From contig UQZA01000001.1 in the NCBI GenBank assembly GCA_900545515.1, positions 124,001 through 188,000 of the forward strand: 64,000 bases of DNA, given 5' to 3'. Both the position numbers and the translations under genes were made by a program. Source of the stretch: an uncultured Eubacteriales bacterium (GTDB lineage Bacteria > Bacillota > Clostridia > Oscillospirales > Oscillospiraceae). The notes beneath the pieces are model-generated. The model made no database searches, had not been told where the DNA came from, and worked only from the letters and a program-made list of their open reading frames with translations. Positions 16,248 through 25,391 of this stretch are shown one piece after another; the first letter of the stretch is position 1, and every line of letters begins with the position of its first letter.

Positions 16248-17054
16248 ATGTACAAATTTGGATGCATTGGCATCGGAAACATGGGTGGCGCCGTGGCTCA
16301 GGCCTTGGTGCAGGCCGCCGGGGGTGGCAGCCTGATGGTCAGCAGCCGGACCCGGGAAAAGGCCGAGGCCGCAGCGGCGCGGCTGGGCTGCATGGCCGGA
16401 GACAACCGGGATCTGGCCGCTCAGTGTCAATACCTGTTCCTGGGGGTAAAGCCCCAGATCCTGCCCGGCGTGCTGGAGGAGCTGGCACCGGTGCTTCGGA
16501 GCCGGAAAAGCCCTTGTGTGCTGGTGTCCATGGCGGCAGGCGTCTCCCTGGCCCGGCTGCAGAGCCTGGCGGAAGGCTGCCCTGTGGTGCGGATTATGCC
16601 CAACACTCCGGTCTCTGTGGGGGCCGGTCTGGTGCTGTACACCCCAGGGGAAGGGCTAACAAAGGAGCAGGAGTCCCAGCTGACGGCAGCTCTGGCCCAC
16701 GCCGGTCAGGTGGACAAGCTCCCGGAGCCCCTGCTGGACGCCGCCAGCGCTGTGGCAGGCTGCGGTCCCGCCTTTGCCTGTCAGTTTCTGGAGGCCTTGG
16801 CCGATGGCGGCGTAGCCTGCGGTTTGCCCCGGGAAAAGGCTTACCGCTACGGCGCCCAGATGCTCCTAGGCACCGCCTCCCTGCTCCTGGCCACCGGCAG
16901 TCACCCAGGTCAGCTAAAGGACGCCGTCTGCTCCCCTGGCGGCACCACCATCCAAGGCGTCCGCGTCCTGGAGGAGCATGGCCTGCGGGCAGCCGTCATG
17001 GACGCCGTCCTGGCTGCCTTTGAAAAAAACGGCGCCCTAGCCTCTTCCCATTGA
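16248..17054 (+). CDS. proC: Pyrroline-5-carboxylate reductase
   Basis: A 268-residue NAD(P)H-dependent enzyme that reduces 1-pyrroline-5-carboxylate to L-proline, the last step of proline synthesis. The Rossmann glycine motif GCIGIGNMG is at the N-terminus. The family signature near residue 220-240 (DAVCSPGGTTIQGV) and the conserved RIMPNTPV segment are present. Length is typical. The ATG at 16248 is preceded by GAGGAGG; the ATG ten codons earlier has no such site. It stands alone between the tRNA and the convergent radC. Confidence 0.96.
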   Translation: MYKFGCIGIGNMGGAVAQALVQAAGGGSLMVSSRTREKAEAAAARLGCMAGDNRDLAAQCQYLFLGVKPQILPGVLEELAPVLRSRKSPCVLVSMAAGVSLARLQSLAEGCPVVRIMPNTPVSVGAGLVLYTPGEGLTKEQESQLTAALAHAGQVDKLPEPLLDAASAVAGCGPAFACQFLEALADGGVACGLPREKAYRYGAQMLLGTASLLLATGSHPGQLKDAVCSPGGTTIQGVRVLEEHGLRAAVMDAVLAAFEKNGALASSH

Positions 17055-17227
17055 TCCCGCCTGAATCCCTCAACCACGTCATCCCACGGAGGCTGCCTGT
17101 AATATATCACCGTACCAGCTGGAATTGTGGAATCACTTGCCCTCAGAGGAACATCCCATTCCAGACCATCTCCCTGGCGGTTTTTGAAAACTGGCAACAG
17201 CATCTTAAAAAAGCAGGCAAAAACACT

Positions 17228-17254
17228 TCCGGCAGCCCATCTCAGGCTGCCGGA
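17228..17254 (-). terminator. Terminator of radC
   Basis: A perfect 10-bp stem (TCCGGCAGCC and complement), followed on the minus strand by AGTGTTTTTGCC. It lies 37 bases past the radC stop and could also stop transcription from proC. Confidence 0.75.
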
Positions 17255-17290
17255 CTTCTCATATAATACCAGCCAGAACCGGCGTTCCAG

Positions 17291-17992
17291 TTACCGGGGC
17301 AACGCTGGAGACTGGGGCGGACGGTAGACGCCGGAGGCGGCCATGGAGACAAAGTCCTCGTCCGAGACGATGATGTGGTCGGCCAGAACGATGCCCACGG
17401 CGTCCAAGGCGGTGCTCAGCCGCTCCGTTGCGGCGATGTCCGCCTGGGAGGGTAGTGCAATGCCGCTGGGGTGATTATGGGCCAACACCACAGAGGTGGC
17501 ATTTACCGACAGAGCAAACTCCACAATCTTCCGGATGGGCACCCCCGCCGCATTGACGCTGCCCCAGCCCAAAATTCGGCAGGCCAGGGGCTTGCACTTG
17601 GCGTCCAGACACAGGGCACACACCGCCTCATCCCGGAGTCCAAAAAACCGGGGGGTTAAATAAGCGCCACAGCGCTCCACCGTATTCAGGACCTGCCCGG
17701 CGCTGCTCCTCTGGATCATGTAATACCGGCTGGCGGCGGTCACCAGCTGGAGCAGGGTGGCTCCATTCTCCCCCATACCGGGAACCTGGGCCAGGGCAGA
17801 GACGGGAGCCTCCAGCACACCGGACAGGGAGCCAAACTGCTCCAGCAGAGCGTGGGCTATGGGATTGGTATCCCGGCGGGGTATGGCATAAAACAGCAGC
17901 AGCTCCAGGACCTGGACCTCGTCAAAATTGTCCAGCCCCTCCAGAAGAAACCGCCGCCGGAGCCGCTGCCGGTGTCCCTCGTGGGTGGTCAT
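17291..17992 (-). CDS. radC: RadC-family JAB-domain protein
   Basis: A 233-residue member of the RadC family. The N-terminal half is the helix-hairpin-helix-like UPF0758 region (LAQVPGMGENGA). The C-terminal half is a JAB/MPN metallo-domain with AHNHPSG and a downstream Ser/Asp (SQADIAAT). Despite the name, a DNA-repair role is not established for the family. Start is at 17992 behind AAGGAGG; an upstream in-frame Met is not supported by a ribosome site. It is divergent from the kinase-like gene at 18142, with about 150 bases of shared regulatory DNA. Confidence 0.93.
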   Translation of the reverse strand: MTTHEGHRQRLRRRFLLEGLDNFDEVQVLELLLFYAIPRRDTNPIAHALLEQFGSLSGVLEAPVSALAQVPGMGENGATLLQLVTAASRYYMIQRSSAGQVLNTVERCGAYLTPRFFGLRDEAVCALCLDAKCKPLACRILGWGSVNAAGVPIRKIVEFALSVNATSVVLAHNHPSGIALPSQADIAATERLSTALDAVGIVLADHIIVSDEDFVSMAASGVYRPPQSPALPR

Positions 17993-18141
17993 GGCACACC
18001 TCCTTGGAAGATTCGGAAAAGACTTGCTATTTTCGTCAAAATTCGATACAATTGGCACATCAGTCAAAGGCTGGAAGGATTTCTCTGGGTGTCGTTCAAA
18101 AAACTGCACATCCTAAGGGCAATCCAAACGGGAGGATGACC

Positions 18142-19230
18142 ATGGAACAACAACAGAATTGGCCGGAGCTGCTGGAGCTGCTGGAACGGCCCGCCTTCAC
18201 CGTGGAGCAGGGCCGGGTATCCTGGGCAAATCAGGAGGCCCTGACCAGGCTGGTGCCCCAGGGGCAGGAAATCCACTCTTTGCTGCAAACCGGCGCAGAG
18301 GAATACGCGGAGCTTGGCAACGGAAGCCTCTGCCTGTCCCTGCAGATCGGAGATTCCAGACAGGAGGCCGCCGTCCGGCGGCTAAATGGGGGCGTAGACC
18401 TGTTCCTGCTGAATCAAGAGGCGGACCTGGCGGGCCTGAACCAGCTGGCTCTGGCCGCCCGGCAGCTCCGGGAGCCTCTTGGCAACGCCATGCTGGCAGC
18501 AGACAGGCTCTTCCCCGAGCTGGAGCTGACGGAAGCTCCTGGCCTCCAGGACCAGATGTCCACCATAAACCAGGGGCTGTTTCAGCTCCTGCGAATCATC
18601 AACAACATGGCCGATGCCGGTCAATACCTCACCGCCCGGCAGCCCAACCGGGAGGTTACTTCCTTGGGCAGCTTTTTTGGGGAGATTGCAGAGCGGGCCT
18701 CCACGCTGACGGCAAAGGCTGGTGTCCGGCTCACCTACACCCCGCCCACCCGGGAGGGCATGGGCAATCTGGACCGGGACATGGCTGAGCGGGCCTTCTA
18801 CAATCTCCTATCCAATGCCCTGCGCTTCACCCCCAAGGGAAAGACCATCCAGGTCACCCTGACTCTGGACCGGGAGCGGGCTGTACTCCGGGTCCAGGAC
18901 CAAGGTGAGGGCCTCCATCAGGAGATTCAGCAGGATCTCTTCAGCCGGTACCGCCGGGCCCCCTCGGTGGAAGACGGCCGGTTCGGCCTGGGGCTGGGAC
19001 TGCTGCTGGTGCGGCAGACGGCGGCCCTTCACGGCGGTGCCTTGCTCATCAGCGAAGCCCCGGAGGGCGGCACCATAGCCGCCCTGTCCTTCCGGCGGAA
19101 TCTGCCCGCCTCCGGCGCGTTCCGTTCCCCCATGGCAGACCTGGATTACACCGGATGCCGGGACCACGGCCTGGTAGAGCTCTCCCGGGAGCTTCCCCGG
19201 GACCTATACGATCCTCAAGCCATTCATTGA
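18142..19230 (+). CDS. Soluble histidine-kinase-like protein lacking the H-box His
   Basis: A 362-residue protein without transmembrane segments. The first ~110 residues look like a small PAS-type sensor fold. A dimerisation helix follows, reading ARQLREPLGN where active kinases have SHELRTPLxN, so the phospho-accepting His is replaced. The HATPase domain is well kept: N-box NLLSNALRFTP, DQGEG, and FGLGLGL. About 55 extra C-terminal residues follow. GGAGG is six bases before the ATG at 18142, favouring it over the ATG at 18136. No response regulator is adjacent. It could be a pseudokinase, or may use another residue; alignment error around the H-box is possible. Confidence 0.78.
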   Translation: MEQQQNWPELLELLERPAFTVEQGRVSWANQEALTRLVPQGQEIHSLLQTGAEEYAELGNGSLCLSLQIGDSRQEAAVRRLNGGVDLFLLNQEADLAGLNQLALAARQLREPLGNAMLAADRLFPELELTEAPGLQDQMSTINQGLFQLLRIINNMADAGQYLTARQPNREVTSLGSFFGEIAERASTLTAKAGVRLTYTPPTREGMGNLDRDMAERAFYNLLSNALRFTPKGKTIQVTLTLDRERAVLRVQDQGEGLHQEIQQDLFSRYRRAPSVEDGRFGLGLGLLLVRQTAALHGGALLISEAPEGGTIAALSFRRNLPASGAFRSPMADLDYTGCRDHGLVELSRELPRDLYDPQAIH

Positions 19231-19272
19231 CCGTTCCCCAGATGGACCCGGAACACAGGGCGCTGCCTTTGG

Positions 19273-19291
19273 GCCGCGCCCTGCGGCTTTT
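19273..19291 (+). terminator. Weak terminator between the convergent kinase-like gene and uvrA
   Basis: A short hairpin, GCCGC-GCCCT-GCGGC, followed by TTTT, in the 68-base gap between the two convergent stop codons. Confidence 0.4.
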
Positions 19292-19298
19292 CCAAGCG

Positions 19299-22124
19299 TC
19301 ACGCCAGCACTGGCTTCAGATATTGGCCGGTGAAGCTGGCGGGAACTTCCGCCACCTCCTCCGGCGTGCCCTGGGCCACAATGGTCCCGCCGCCGTCGCC
19401 CCCCTCGGGGCCCAGATCCACGATATGGTCGGCCGTTTTGATCACATCCAAATTGTGTTCAATGACCACTACTGTGTTCCCTGCCTCCACCAGCAGCTGT
19501 AGCACGTCAATGAGCCGGTGTACGTCTGCCGTATGCAGGCCCGTAGTGGGTTCATCCAAAATATAAATGGTGGAGCCTGTAGCCCGCCGAGACAGCTCCG
19601 TGGCCAGCTTCACCCGCTGGGCCTCGCCGCCGGACAGGGTGGTGGAGGACTGCCCCAAGCGGATGTAGCCCAAGCCCACCTCCACCAGGGTCTGGGCCTT
19701 CCGCCGGATCTTGGGCAGGTTTTCGAAGAAATCCACAGCCTCCTCCGCCGTCATCTCCAGGACGTCGGAGATATTTTTGCCCTTATACTGCACCTCCAAG
19801 GTCTCCCGATTATACCGCTTGCCGTGACAAACTTCACAGGGGACATACACATCGGGGAGAAAATGCATCTCAATTTTGACCAGGCCGTCGCCACAGCAGG
19901 CCTCGCACCGTCCCCCCTTTACATTGAAAGAGAACCGGCCCGGGCCGTAGCCCCGCATCTTGGCGTCGGCGGTAGCGGCAAACAGGTCCCGGATGTCGTT
20001 GAAGAGGCCCGTGTACGTGGCGGGATTGGACCGGGGCGTGCGGCCAATGGGGCTCTGGTCAATGGCAATCACCTTGTCCAGATGCTCCAACCCCTCCACG
20101 CAGTCGTGCTCCCCGGGCCGGGTCCGGGCGTGGTTCAGCTTGGCGGCCAGGGTCTTATAGAGCACCTCATTGACCAGGCTGGACTTTCCGGATCCGGAAA
20201 CGCCGGTGACGCAGATGAAGGTCCCCAAAGGAATGGACACGTCCACATTCTGCAAATTGTTCTCCCGAGCGCCCCGCACCGTGAGGAAGTTGCCGCTGCC
20301 GGCCCTCCGGCAGGCAGGGACCGGGATTTTCTTCACCCCGGACAGGTACTGCCCCGTCAGGGACCGGGGGCAGGCCATGATGTCCTCCAAGGTTCCGGCT
20401 GCCACAATCTCCCCTCCGTGGATGCCGGCACCAGGACCCACATCCACGATGAAGTCCGCCGCCCGCATGGTGTCCTCGTCATGCTCCACCACCACCAGGG
20501 TGTTGCCCAAATCCCGCAGATGCTTCAGGGTCTCCAGCAGCCTGCTGTTGTCCCTCTGGTGCAGACCAATGGAGGGCTCGTCCAGGATATACAGCACCCC
20601 CATGAGGGATGAGCCAATCTGGGTAGCCAGACGAATCCGCTGGCTCTCTCCGCCGGAAAGGGTCCCGGCGCTGCGGCTCAGGGTGAGGTATTGCAGCCCC
20701 ACATCCCGAAGGAAGCAGAGCCGAGCCCGGATTTCCTTCACAATGGGGGCGGCAATCACCCCTTGATTCCCCTCCAGCTGAAGGGAATCCACAAAATTCA
20801 GAGCCTTCACCACAGTGAGGCGGCAGAATTCCGACAGCCCCAGTCCTCCCACAGTGACTGCCCGGGCCATATCCGACAGCCGGTCCCCATGACAGCGGGG
20901 GCAGGGGGAGGTGGACATACACTCCTCCAGCTCCTTGCGCATGGCGTCGGAGGGTGTCTCCCGGTAGCGGCGCTCCAGGTTGGGGATGATCCCCTCGAAG
21001 GGCTGCTCCAGAACCCCCATGCCGGTACCCCGGTTGTAGGTCATCTTCAGCTTCTCCCCCTTAGTGCCGTAGAGGATGACGTCCTTGGCCTCCTGAGGCA
21101 GGGAGGCAAAGGGTTCCGTCAGGGAGAAATGATATTTCTGAGCCAGGGCGTCAAAATACATGCGAAAAATGGAGTCTGTGCGCACGCTGTTCCAGCCGGA
21201 GACCTGAATGGCCCCCTCCAGAATGGACTTGGAGGGATCGGGAATCACCAGAGCCGGGTCCGCTTTCAGCCGGAAGCCCAGGCCGGTACACTCCGGGCAG
21301 GCGCCGTAGGGGGTGTTGTAAGAGAACATCCGCGGCTCCAGCTCCGACAGGCTGATGCCGCAGTCTGCGCAGGCGTAGTTCTGGGAGAAGTCCAGATCCC
21401 GGTTTTCCCCCGGCAAGTGGACCGTCACCAGGCCCCCCGCATGGGCGCAGGCAGTCTCCAGAGAATCCGCCAGACGGCGGCGGAGGTCCGGCCGCAGCAC
21501 CAGCCGGTCCACCACCAGCTCCACCGTGTGTTTTTTATTCTTCTCTAGAGGGATCTCCTCATTGAGGTCATATAGAATGCCGTCCGCCCGCACCCGGGCG
21601 AAGCCCGCCTTCCGGGCGTCCTCCAGGACCTTTCGGTGCTCTCCCTTCTTCCCCCGGATCACCGGGGCCAGGATGAGGAAGCGGGTGCCCTCCTCCAGGC
21701 CCATAACCTGGTCCACAATTTGGTCAATGGTTTGGCGGCGGATCTCCTTGCCACATTTGGGGCAGTGGGGCACCCCCACCCGGGCCCACAGCAGGCGAAG
21801 GTAATCGTAAATCTCCGTCACCGTGCCTACGGTAGAGCGGGGGTTCTTGGAGGTGGTCTTTTGGTCAATGGAAATGGCGGGAGACAGGCCGTCGATGGAG
21901 TCCACATCCGGCTTGTCCATCTGGCCCAGAAACTGCCGGGCGTAGGAAGACAGGGACTCCACATACCGCCGCTGCCCCTCGGCATAGATGGTATCAAAGG
22001 CCAGGGAGGACTTGCCGGACCCGGACAAGCCAGTGAACACCACCAGCTTGTCCCGGGGGATGGTCAGGTCCACATTCTTCAGATTGTTTTCCCTGGCTCC
22101 GTGTATGATGAGTTGGTCGTTCAT
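19299..22124 (-). CDS. uvrA: Excinuclease ABC subunit A
   Basis: A full-length UvrA of 941 residues, the damage-recognition ATPase of nucleotide excision repair that loads UvrB. Two ABC modules are seen: Walker [11 protein letters not shown] near residue 32 and [10 protein letters not shown] near 640, with signatures LSGGESQR and LSGGEAQR. Zinc-binding Cys pairs are present (CADCG with CPEC; CEACC with CEVC). The N-terminus [17 protein letters not shown] is canonical. It is expressed from its own promoter (22163-22191). uvrB and uvrC are not in the window. Confidence 0.98.
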   Translation of the reverse strand: MNDQLIIHGARENNLKNVDLTIPRDKLVVFTGLSGSGKSSLAFDTIYAEGQRRYVESLSSYARQFLGQMDKPDVDSIDGLSPAISIDQKTTSKNPRSTVGTVTEIYDYLRLLWARVGVPHCPKCGKEIRRQTIDQIVDQVMGLEEGTRFLILAPVIRGKKGEHRKVLEDARKAGFARVRADGILYDLNEEIPLEKNKKHTVELVVDRLVLRPDLRRRLADSLETACAHAGGLVTVHLPGENRDLDFSQNYACADCGISLSELEPRMFSYNTPYGACPECTGLGFRLKADPALVIPDPSKSILEGAIQVSGWNSVRTDSIFRMYFDALAQKYHFSLTEPFASLPQEAKDVILYGTKGEKLKMTYNRGTGMGVLEQPFEGIIPNLERRYRETPSDAMRKELEECMSTSPCPRCHGDRLSDMARAVTVGGLGLSEFCRLTVVKALNFVDSLQLEGNQGVIAAPIVKEIRARLCFLRDVGLQYLTLSRSAGTLSGGESQRIRLATQIGSSLMGVLYILDEPSIGLHQRDNSRLLETLKHLRDLGNTLVVVEHDEDTMRAADFIVDVGPGAGIHGGEIVAAGTLEDIMACPRSLTGQYLSGVKKIPVPACRRAGSGNFLTVRGARENNLQNVDVSIPLGTFICVTGVSGSGKSSLVNEVLYKTLAAKLNHARTRPGEHDCVEGLEHLDKVIAIDQSPIGRTPRSNPATYTGLFNDIRDLFAATADAKMRGYGPGRFSFNVKGGRCEACCGDGLVKIEMHFLPDVYVPCEVCHGKRYNRETLEVQYKGKNISDVLEMTAEEAVDFFENLPKIRRKAQTLVEVGLGYIRLGQSSTTLSGGEAQRVKLATELSRRATGSTIYILDEPTTGLHTADVHRLIDVLQLLVEAGNTVVVIEHNLDVIKTADHIVDLGPEGGDGGGTIVAQGTPEEVAEVPASFTGQYLKPVLA

Positions 22125-22137
22125 TGGGTAACCTCAC

Positions 22138-22191
22138 ATAGAACTAGAAAATTTGTTCTATAATTGTAGCACATCCAAGCGAAAAATGCAA
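22138..22191 (-). promoter_or_regulatory. uvrA promoter with overlapping dyad
   Basis: Minus strand: TTGCAT (22191-22186), 17 bases, then TACAAT (22168-22163). Directly downstream lies a perfect 7-bp inverted repeat, ATAGAAC-N10-GTTCTAT (22138-22161), covering the expected start site. GAAC/GTTC are the half-sites of Firmicute LexA boxes, but the spacing (10 rather than 4) is not the usual one. Confidence 0.65.
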
Positions 22192-22448
22192 CCAAAAATC
22201 CCGCATTTACAGCATAACAGGTGCCCCAAGCTCAAGGCTGGTAGAACACCCGAATCCTCCAGTGGCGCAGAAGCGTCAAGGGGATTCAGGGGCGCAGCAT
22301 TCCGAAAGCCCTCTGCTATTGTACCACATTTTCCACTTCTCTACAACATCCGCTCTGTTTTTTCTCTTTGGAATATTGCCCGCCAGGGCAGCAGGATCCG
22401 CTTTATCTGTACTGGCGTGGGAGCGCTCTGCCTGTGCTGCTGTGTCCC
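22192..22448. other. Intergenic region between uvrA and mscS
   Basis: The space between the divergent uvrA and mscS promoters. I see no gene, repeat or clear RNA structure in it. Confidence 0.4.
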
Positions 22449-22477
22449 TTGCAAAACGCCGGAGCATCCCGTATAAT
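22449..22477 (+). promoter_or_regulatory. SigA-type promoter of mscS
   Basis: TTGCAA, 17-base spacer, then consensus TATAAT, ending 28 bases before the start codon. AAAAAGGAGG follows as the ribosome site. Confidence 0.85.
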
Positions 22478-22505
22478 AGGAGAAAACCAAAAAGGAGGAT
22501 TGACT

Positions 22506-23342
22506 ATGATGCTGACCGAGGTTCTTCCGGAGGCCCTGCCCGATGCCCAAGCGGTGAAAGGCTTTTTTGACTCCCTGACCTGGCAGAAGGTAATTCCGCC
22601 TCTGGTGTTGCTGCTTGTGGGCCTGGTAGCAGTCCGCCTGCTTCTGCGTCTGTTCGACCGGGCCCTGGAGCGTTCCCGGCTGGAGCGGGCCGCCTACGCC
22701 ATGCTCCGGTCCGTGATGAAGGTGCTGCTGTACTTCATCCTGCTTCTTCTGGTGGCGGCCCAGCTGGGCGTGGATGTGTCCAGCCTGGTGGCCATTTTAA
22801 GCGTCATCTCTCTGGCCCTGTCCCTGGCAGTCCAGGGAGCCCTCACCAATGTGGTCGGCGGCGTCACGCTCCTCACCACCCGTCCCTTCAAAGCCGGGGA
22901 CTTTGTGGAGCTGGGGGATCAATCCGGTACCGTTTTGGAAGTGAGCGTCACCTACACCAAGCTCCAAACCCCGGATAACAAGATCGTCAGCATCCCCAAC
23001 AGCACCGCCGCTGCCGCCCGGATCACCAACTTCTCCGCCGCCGGCACCCGCCGTGTGGATCTCACCGTCTCCGCCTCCTATCGCAGCCCGGTGGAATCGG
23101 TGAAGGCGGCCCTCCTCCGGGCGGCCAACTCCCCCACCAGCCTGTTTACCCCCGAGCCCTTTGCCGGGGTAAAGGAATACGGCGACAGCGCCATTACTTA
23201 TGTCCTGCAGGTCTGGTCCAGCGCCCCGGACTACTGGACCACCTACTTCACTGTGAATGAAGCCATCAGCCGGGAGTTTGCCCAGGACGGCATTGAAATG
23301 ACCTATCCTCACCTAAATGTCCACCTGGACAGCAACCCCTGA
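22506..23342 (+). CDS. mscS: Small-conductance mechanosensitive channel (MscS family)
   Basis: A 278-residue channel that opens under membrane tension to release solutes during hypo-osmotic shock. Three transmembrane helices lie within residues 20-130. The pore helix is Gly/Ala-rich (LSLALSLAVQGALTNVVGG) and leads into the beta domain with the family motif RPFKAGDFVELG and IPNSTAAAARITNFS. Length matches the core MscS architecture. It is the first gene of a run of closely spaced plus-strand genes reaching 27883. Confidence 0.93.
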   Translation: MMLTEVLPEALPDAQAVKGFFDSLTWQKVIPPLVLLLVGLVAVRLLLRLFDRALERSRLERAAYAMLRSVMKVLLYFILLLLVAAQLGVDVSSLVAILSVISLALSLAVQGALTNVVGGVTLLTTRPFKAGDFVELGDQSGTVLEVSVTYTKLQTPDNKIVSIPNSTAAAARITNFSAAGTRRVDLTVSASYRSPVESVKAALLRAANSPTSLFTPEPFAGVKEYGDSAITYVLQVWSSAPDYWTTYFTVNEAISREFAQDGIEMTYPHLNVHLDSNP

Positions 23343-23388
23343 CGGAACAATTCCGTCCCTATTTTTGAAGGACAGGAGGCACACCCTT

Positions 23389-23940
23389 GTGGACGACAAC
23401 CTCATCATCGACCTGTACTGGCAGCGGAACGAGCAGGCCGTCGCCGAGACGGAGGCCAAATATGGCCCCTATTGCCGCTCTATCGCCTATGGCATCCTCC
23501 AGAACAACCAGGACACGGAGGAATGCGTCAACGACACCTGGCTCCGGGCCTGGGACTCCATCCCACCCCAAAGACCCGGGCGGCTGTCCGCCTTCCTGGG
23601 CCGCATTGCCCGGAACCTGGCCCTGGACCGGTATGATTACAACCATGCCGCCAAGCGCTCCGGTCCCTTCGACCAGCTGCTCTCTGAGCTCAGCGAGTGC
23701 ATCCCCTGCCAGCGGGACGACTTCGCCCAGCTGGAGCTCACCCAGATTCTCAACAGTTTTCTCCACTCCCTGCCGGAAAGCAGACGGAACCTGTTTCTCC
23801 GCCGGTACTGGTACTGCGAGTCCGTGGAGGAGCTGGGGCGGCGGTACCGCATGAGCCAGAGCGCAGTGAAATCCAGCCTGTTCCGCACCCGGAACAAGCT
23901 CAAAGCTTATTTGGAAAAGGAGGGTGTTGGAATTGAATGA
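23389..23940 (+). CDS. Sigma-70 family (ECF-type) RNA polymerase sigma factor
   Basis: A 183-residue sigma factor with region 2 (YGPYCRSIAYGILQNNQDTEECVNDTW, given here only by its ends YGPY and DTW, about 25-55) and region 4 (YRMSQSAVKSSLFRTRNKL, about 155-175). I place the start at GTG 23389, nine bases after AGGAGG; an ATG at 23317 lies inside mscS and has no ribosome site. The stop overlaps the start of the next gene, a membrane protein of the kind that pairs with such sigma factors, so the two probably form a sigma/anti-sigma switch. Its regulon is unknown. Confidence 0.85.
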   Translation: MDDNLIIDLYWQRNEQAVAETEAKYGPYCRSIAYGILQNNQDTEECVNDTWLRAWDSIPPQRPGRLSAFLGRIARNLALDRYDYNHAAKRSGPFDQLLSELSECIPCQRDDFAQLELTQILNSFLHSLPESRRNLFLRRYWYCESVEELGRRYRMSQSAVKSSLFRTRNKLKAYLEKEGVGIE

Positions 23941-24595
23941 ACGGCAACTCTTCCGCGCCTTGGGGGATGTAGACGACAGCCTGCTTGAGGCAGCGGAGCG
24001 TCTTCCCCACCGAAAAAAGCCCCGTCACACCGGCCTTTGGATCGCCGCCTGCCTCTGCCTGGCGGCCCTCTCCCTGGCAGCGCCCTATGTGGCCCTGTTC
24101 ACCAAAGGTGCCTCCTCTGCCGATCCCAAAGCCGCCGTCTCCACCCAGGACGCTCCCGGCGCTACGGAAGCCGCGCCCAGGGCCTCCTCTGACAGAAACG
24201 GATCCATCCAAGAATTCGCCCCAGAAACCCAGGCAACTGCCCCTCACACCCAGGTAAACACAGCCTCCACGGCCCCCTCACAGAGCTATAGCCCATGCCC
24301 GGATGACTTCTCCTTCTCTCTTGCCTGGGAGGGAAACGCCTATGACAGCGCCACGGGTCTCCTCACCCGCCCAGACGGGGAAACCGTCCCCCTACCTCTC
24401 AGCGAAGAGCAGCGCCAGCGTGCCTGGGCCCTGCTGTCCGGTCTGGAATTCTCAGAGGTCGGGGAGGGCGAGCAGTCCATTTCCCTCACCGCCTATGGCC
24501 AGACCGCCTCCATGAACCTCAGCCAGGAGGAGGAGGGGCCAGCCCAAACCATTTTAGAGGAACTCATCCGCCTGATCTGCCCGGAGGAACCGTAG
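23933..24595 (+). CDS. Putative anti-sigma-like membrane protein
   Basis: A 220-residue protein beginning MNERQLFRALGDVDDSLLEAAE, the typical cytoplasmic start of proteins encoded after this type of sigma factor. One transmembrane helix (about 35-60) precedes a Ser/Thr/Pro-rich extracytoplasmic linker and a ~90-residue beta-rich C-terminal domain (FSFSLAWEGNAYDSATG). The start is the TTG at 23933, nine bases after AAGGAGG; GTG at 23924 sits directly on that site. It overlaps the sigma gene by eight bases, implying coupled translation. The anti-sigma role is inferred from position and topology. Confidence 0.75.
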   Translation: MNERQLFRALGDVDDSLLEAAERLPHRKKPRHTGLWIAACLCLAALSLAAPYVALFTKGASSADPKAAVSTQDAPGATEAAPRASSDRNGSIQEFAPETQATAPHTQVNTASTAPSQSYSPCPDDFSFSLAWEGNAYDSATGLLTRPDGETVPLPLSEEQRQRAWALLSGLEFSEVGEGEQSISLTAYGQTASMNLSQEEEGPAQTILEELIRLICPEEP

Positions 24596-24629
24596 ACCAG
24601 AGCGAACATACAAAAAGGAGCTATGTAAG

Positions 24630-25391
24630 ATGGAACAAACGAAAACCACCTGTCTGGAGGTCTGCGTAGACAGCTTTGCCTCCGCCATGGCCGCCCTGGA
24701 GGGCGGCGCAGACCGGCTGGAGCTTTGCTCCTGCCTACTGGTGGGAGGACTGACGCCAGATGTGGCCCTTCTGGAGCAGATCCGCCAGAGATCGGATATT
24801 CCCATTCGGTGCCTCATGCGTCCCCGCTTTGGAGACTTTCTCTACACCCCGGAGGAAATCCAGCTGATGGAGCTGCAAATTCCCCGCCTGGCCTCCGCTG
24901 GGGCCAACGGCTTCGTCATCGGTTGCCTGACGCCGGAGGGCCGGTTGGACCGGCGGAGCATGGAGCGCCTGGTGAACGCTGCCGGGGGCCGGGGCCTGAC
25001 CCTCCATCGGGCCTTCGACGTAAGCCGGGACGCTGCAGAAGCCTTGGCTGACGCCGCTGGCCTGGGAATCGACACCGTCCTCACCAGCGGTCAGGCCGCC
25101 GATTGCTGGACCGGGCGGGAATGTCTGGGCAAGCTCCTGGCCTCCGGCACTCCCTTGGAAATGATGGCGGGAGGCGGCGTGAACGCCGGAGTAATCCGGA
25201 AGCTGCGGGCTCTGTATCCCCTGCGCACCTTCCACATGAGCGGGAAGGTCACCCTGCCCAGCGCCATGACCTTTCGGCGGGAAGGCGTCCCTATGGGCCT
25301 TCCCGGTCTGGACGAATTCAGCATTTGGCAGACCAGCAAGGACCAGGTCCGGGCAGCTGCCGCTGCATTGCAGGAGGAGATTGTATGCTAA
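24630..25391 (+). CDS. cutC: CutC-family copper homeostasis protein
   Basis: A 253-residue TIM-barrel protein of the CutC family. The hallmark N-terminal segment is present (CVDSFASAMAALEGGADRLE), with LMRPRFGDFLY, GANGFVIGCL and GGGVNAGV. Family members are linked to copper tolerance, but the biochemical activity is unresolved. AAAAAGGAG precedes the ATG. The last codons overlap the transglutaminase gene by seven bases. Nothing else in the vicinity deals with copper, so its membership in this run may be incidental. Confidence 0.93.
   Translation: MEQTKTTCLEVCVDSFASAMAALEGGADRLELCSCLLVGGLTPDVALLEQIRQRSDIPIRCLMRPRFGDFLYTPEEIQLMELQIPRLASAGANGFVIGCLTPEGRLDRRSMERLVNAAGGRGLTLHRAFDVSRDAAEALADAAGLGIDTVLTSGQAADCWTGRECLGKLLASGTPLEMMAGGGVNAGVIRKLRALYPLRTFHMSGKVTLPSAMTFRREGVPMGLPGLDEFSIWQTSKDQVRAAAAALQEEIVC

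Noticed and set aside
17291..17992. RadC's JAB domain as evidence for a second peptide system
   Set aside because: It is an ordinary stand-alone RadC with no peptide, exporter or radical SAM gene nearby.
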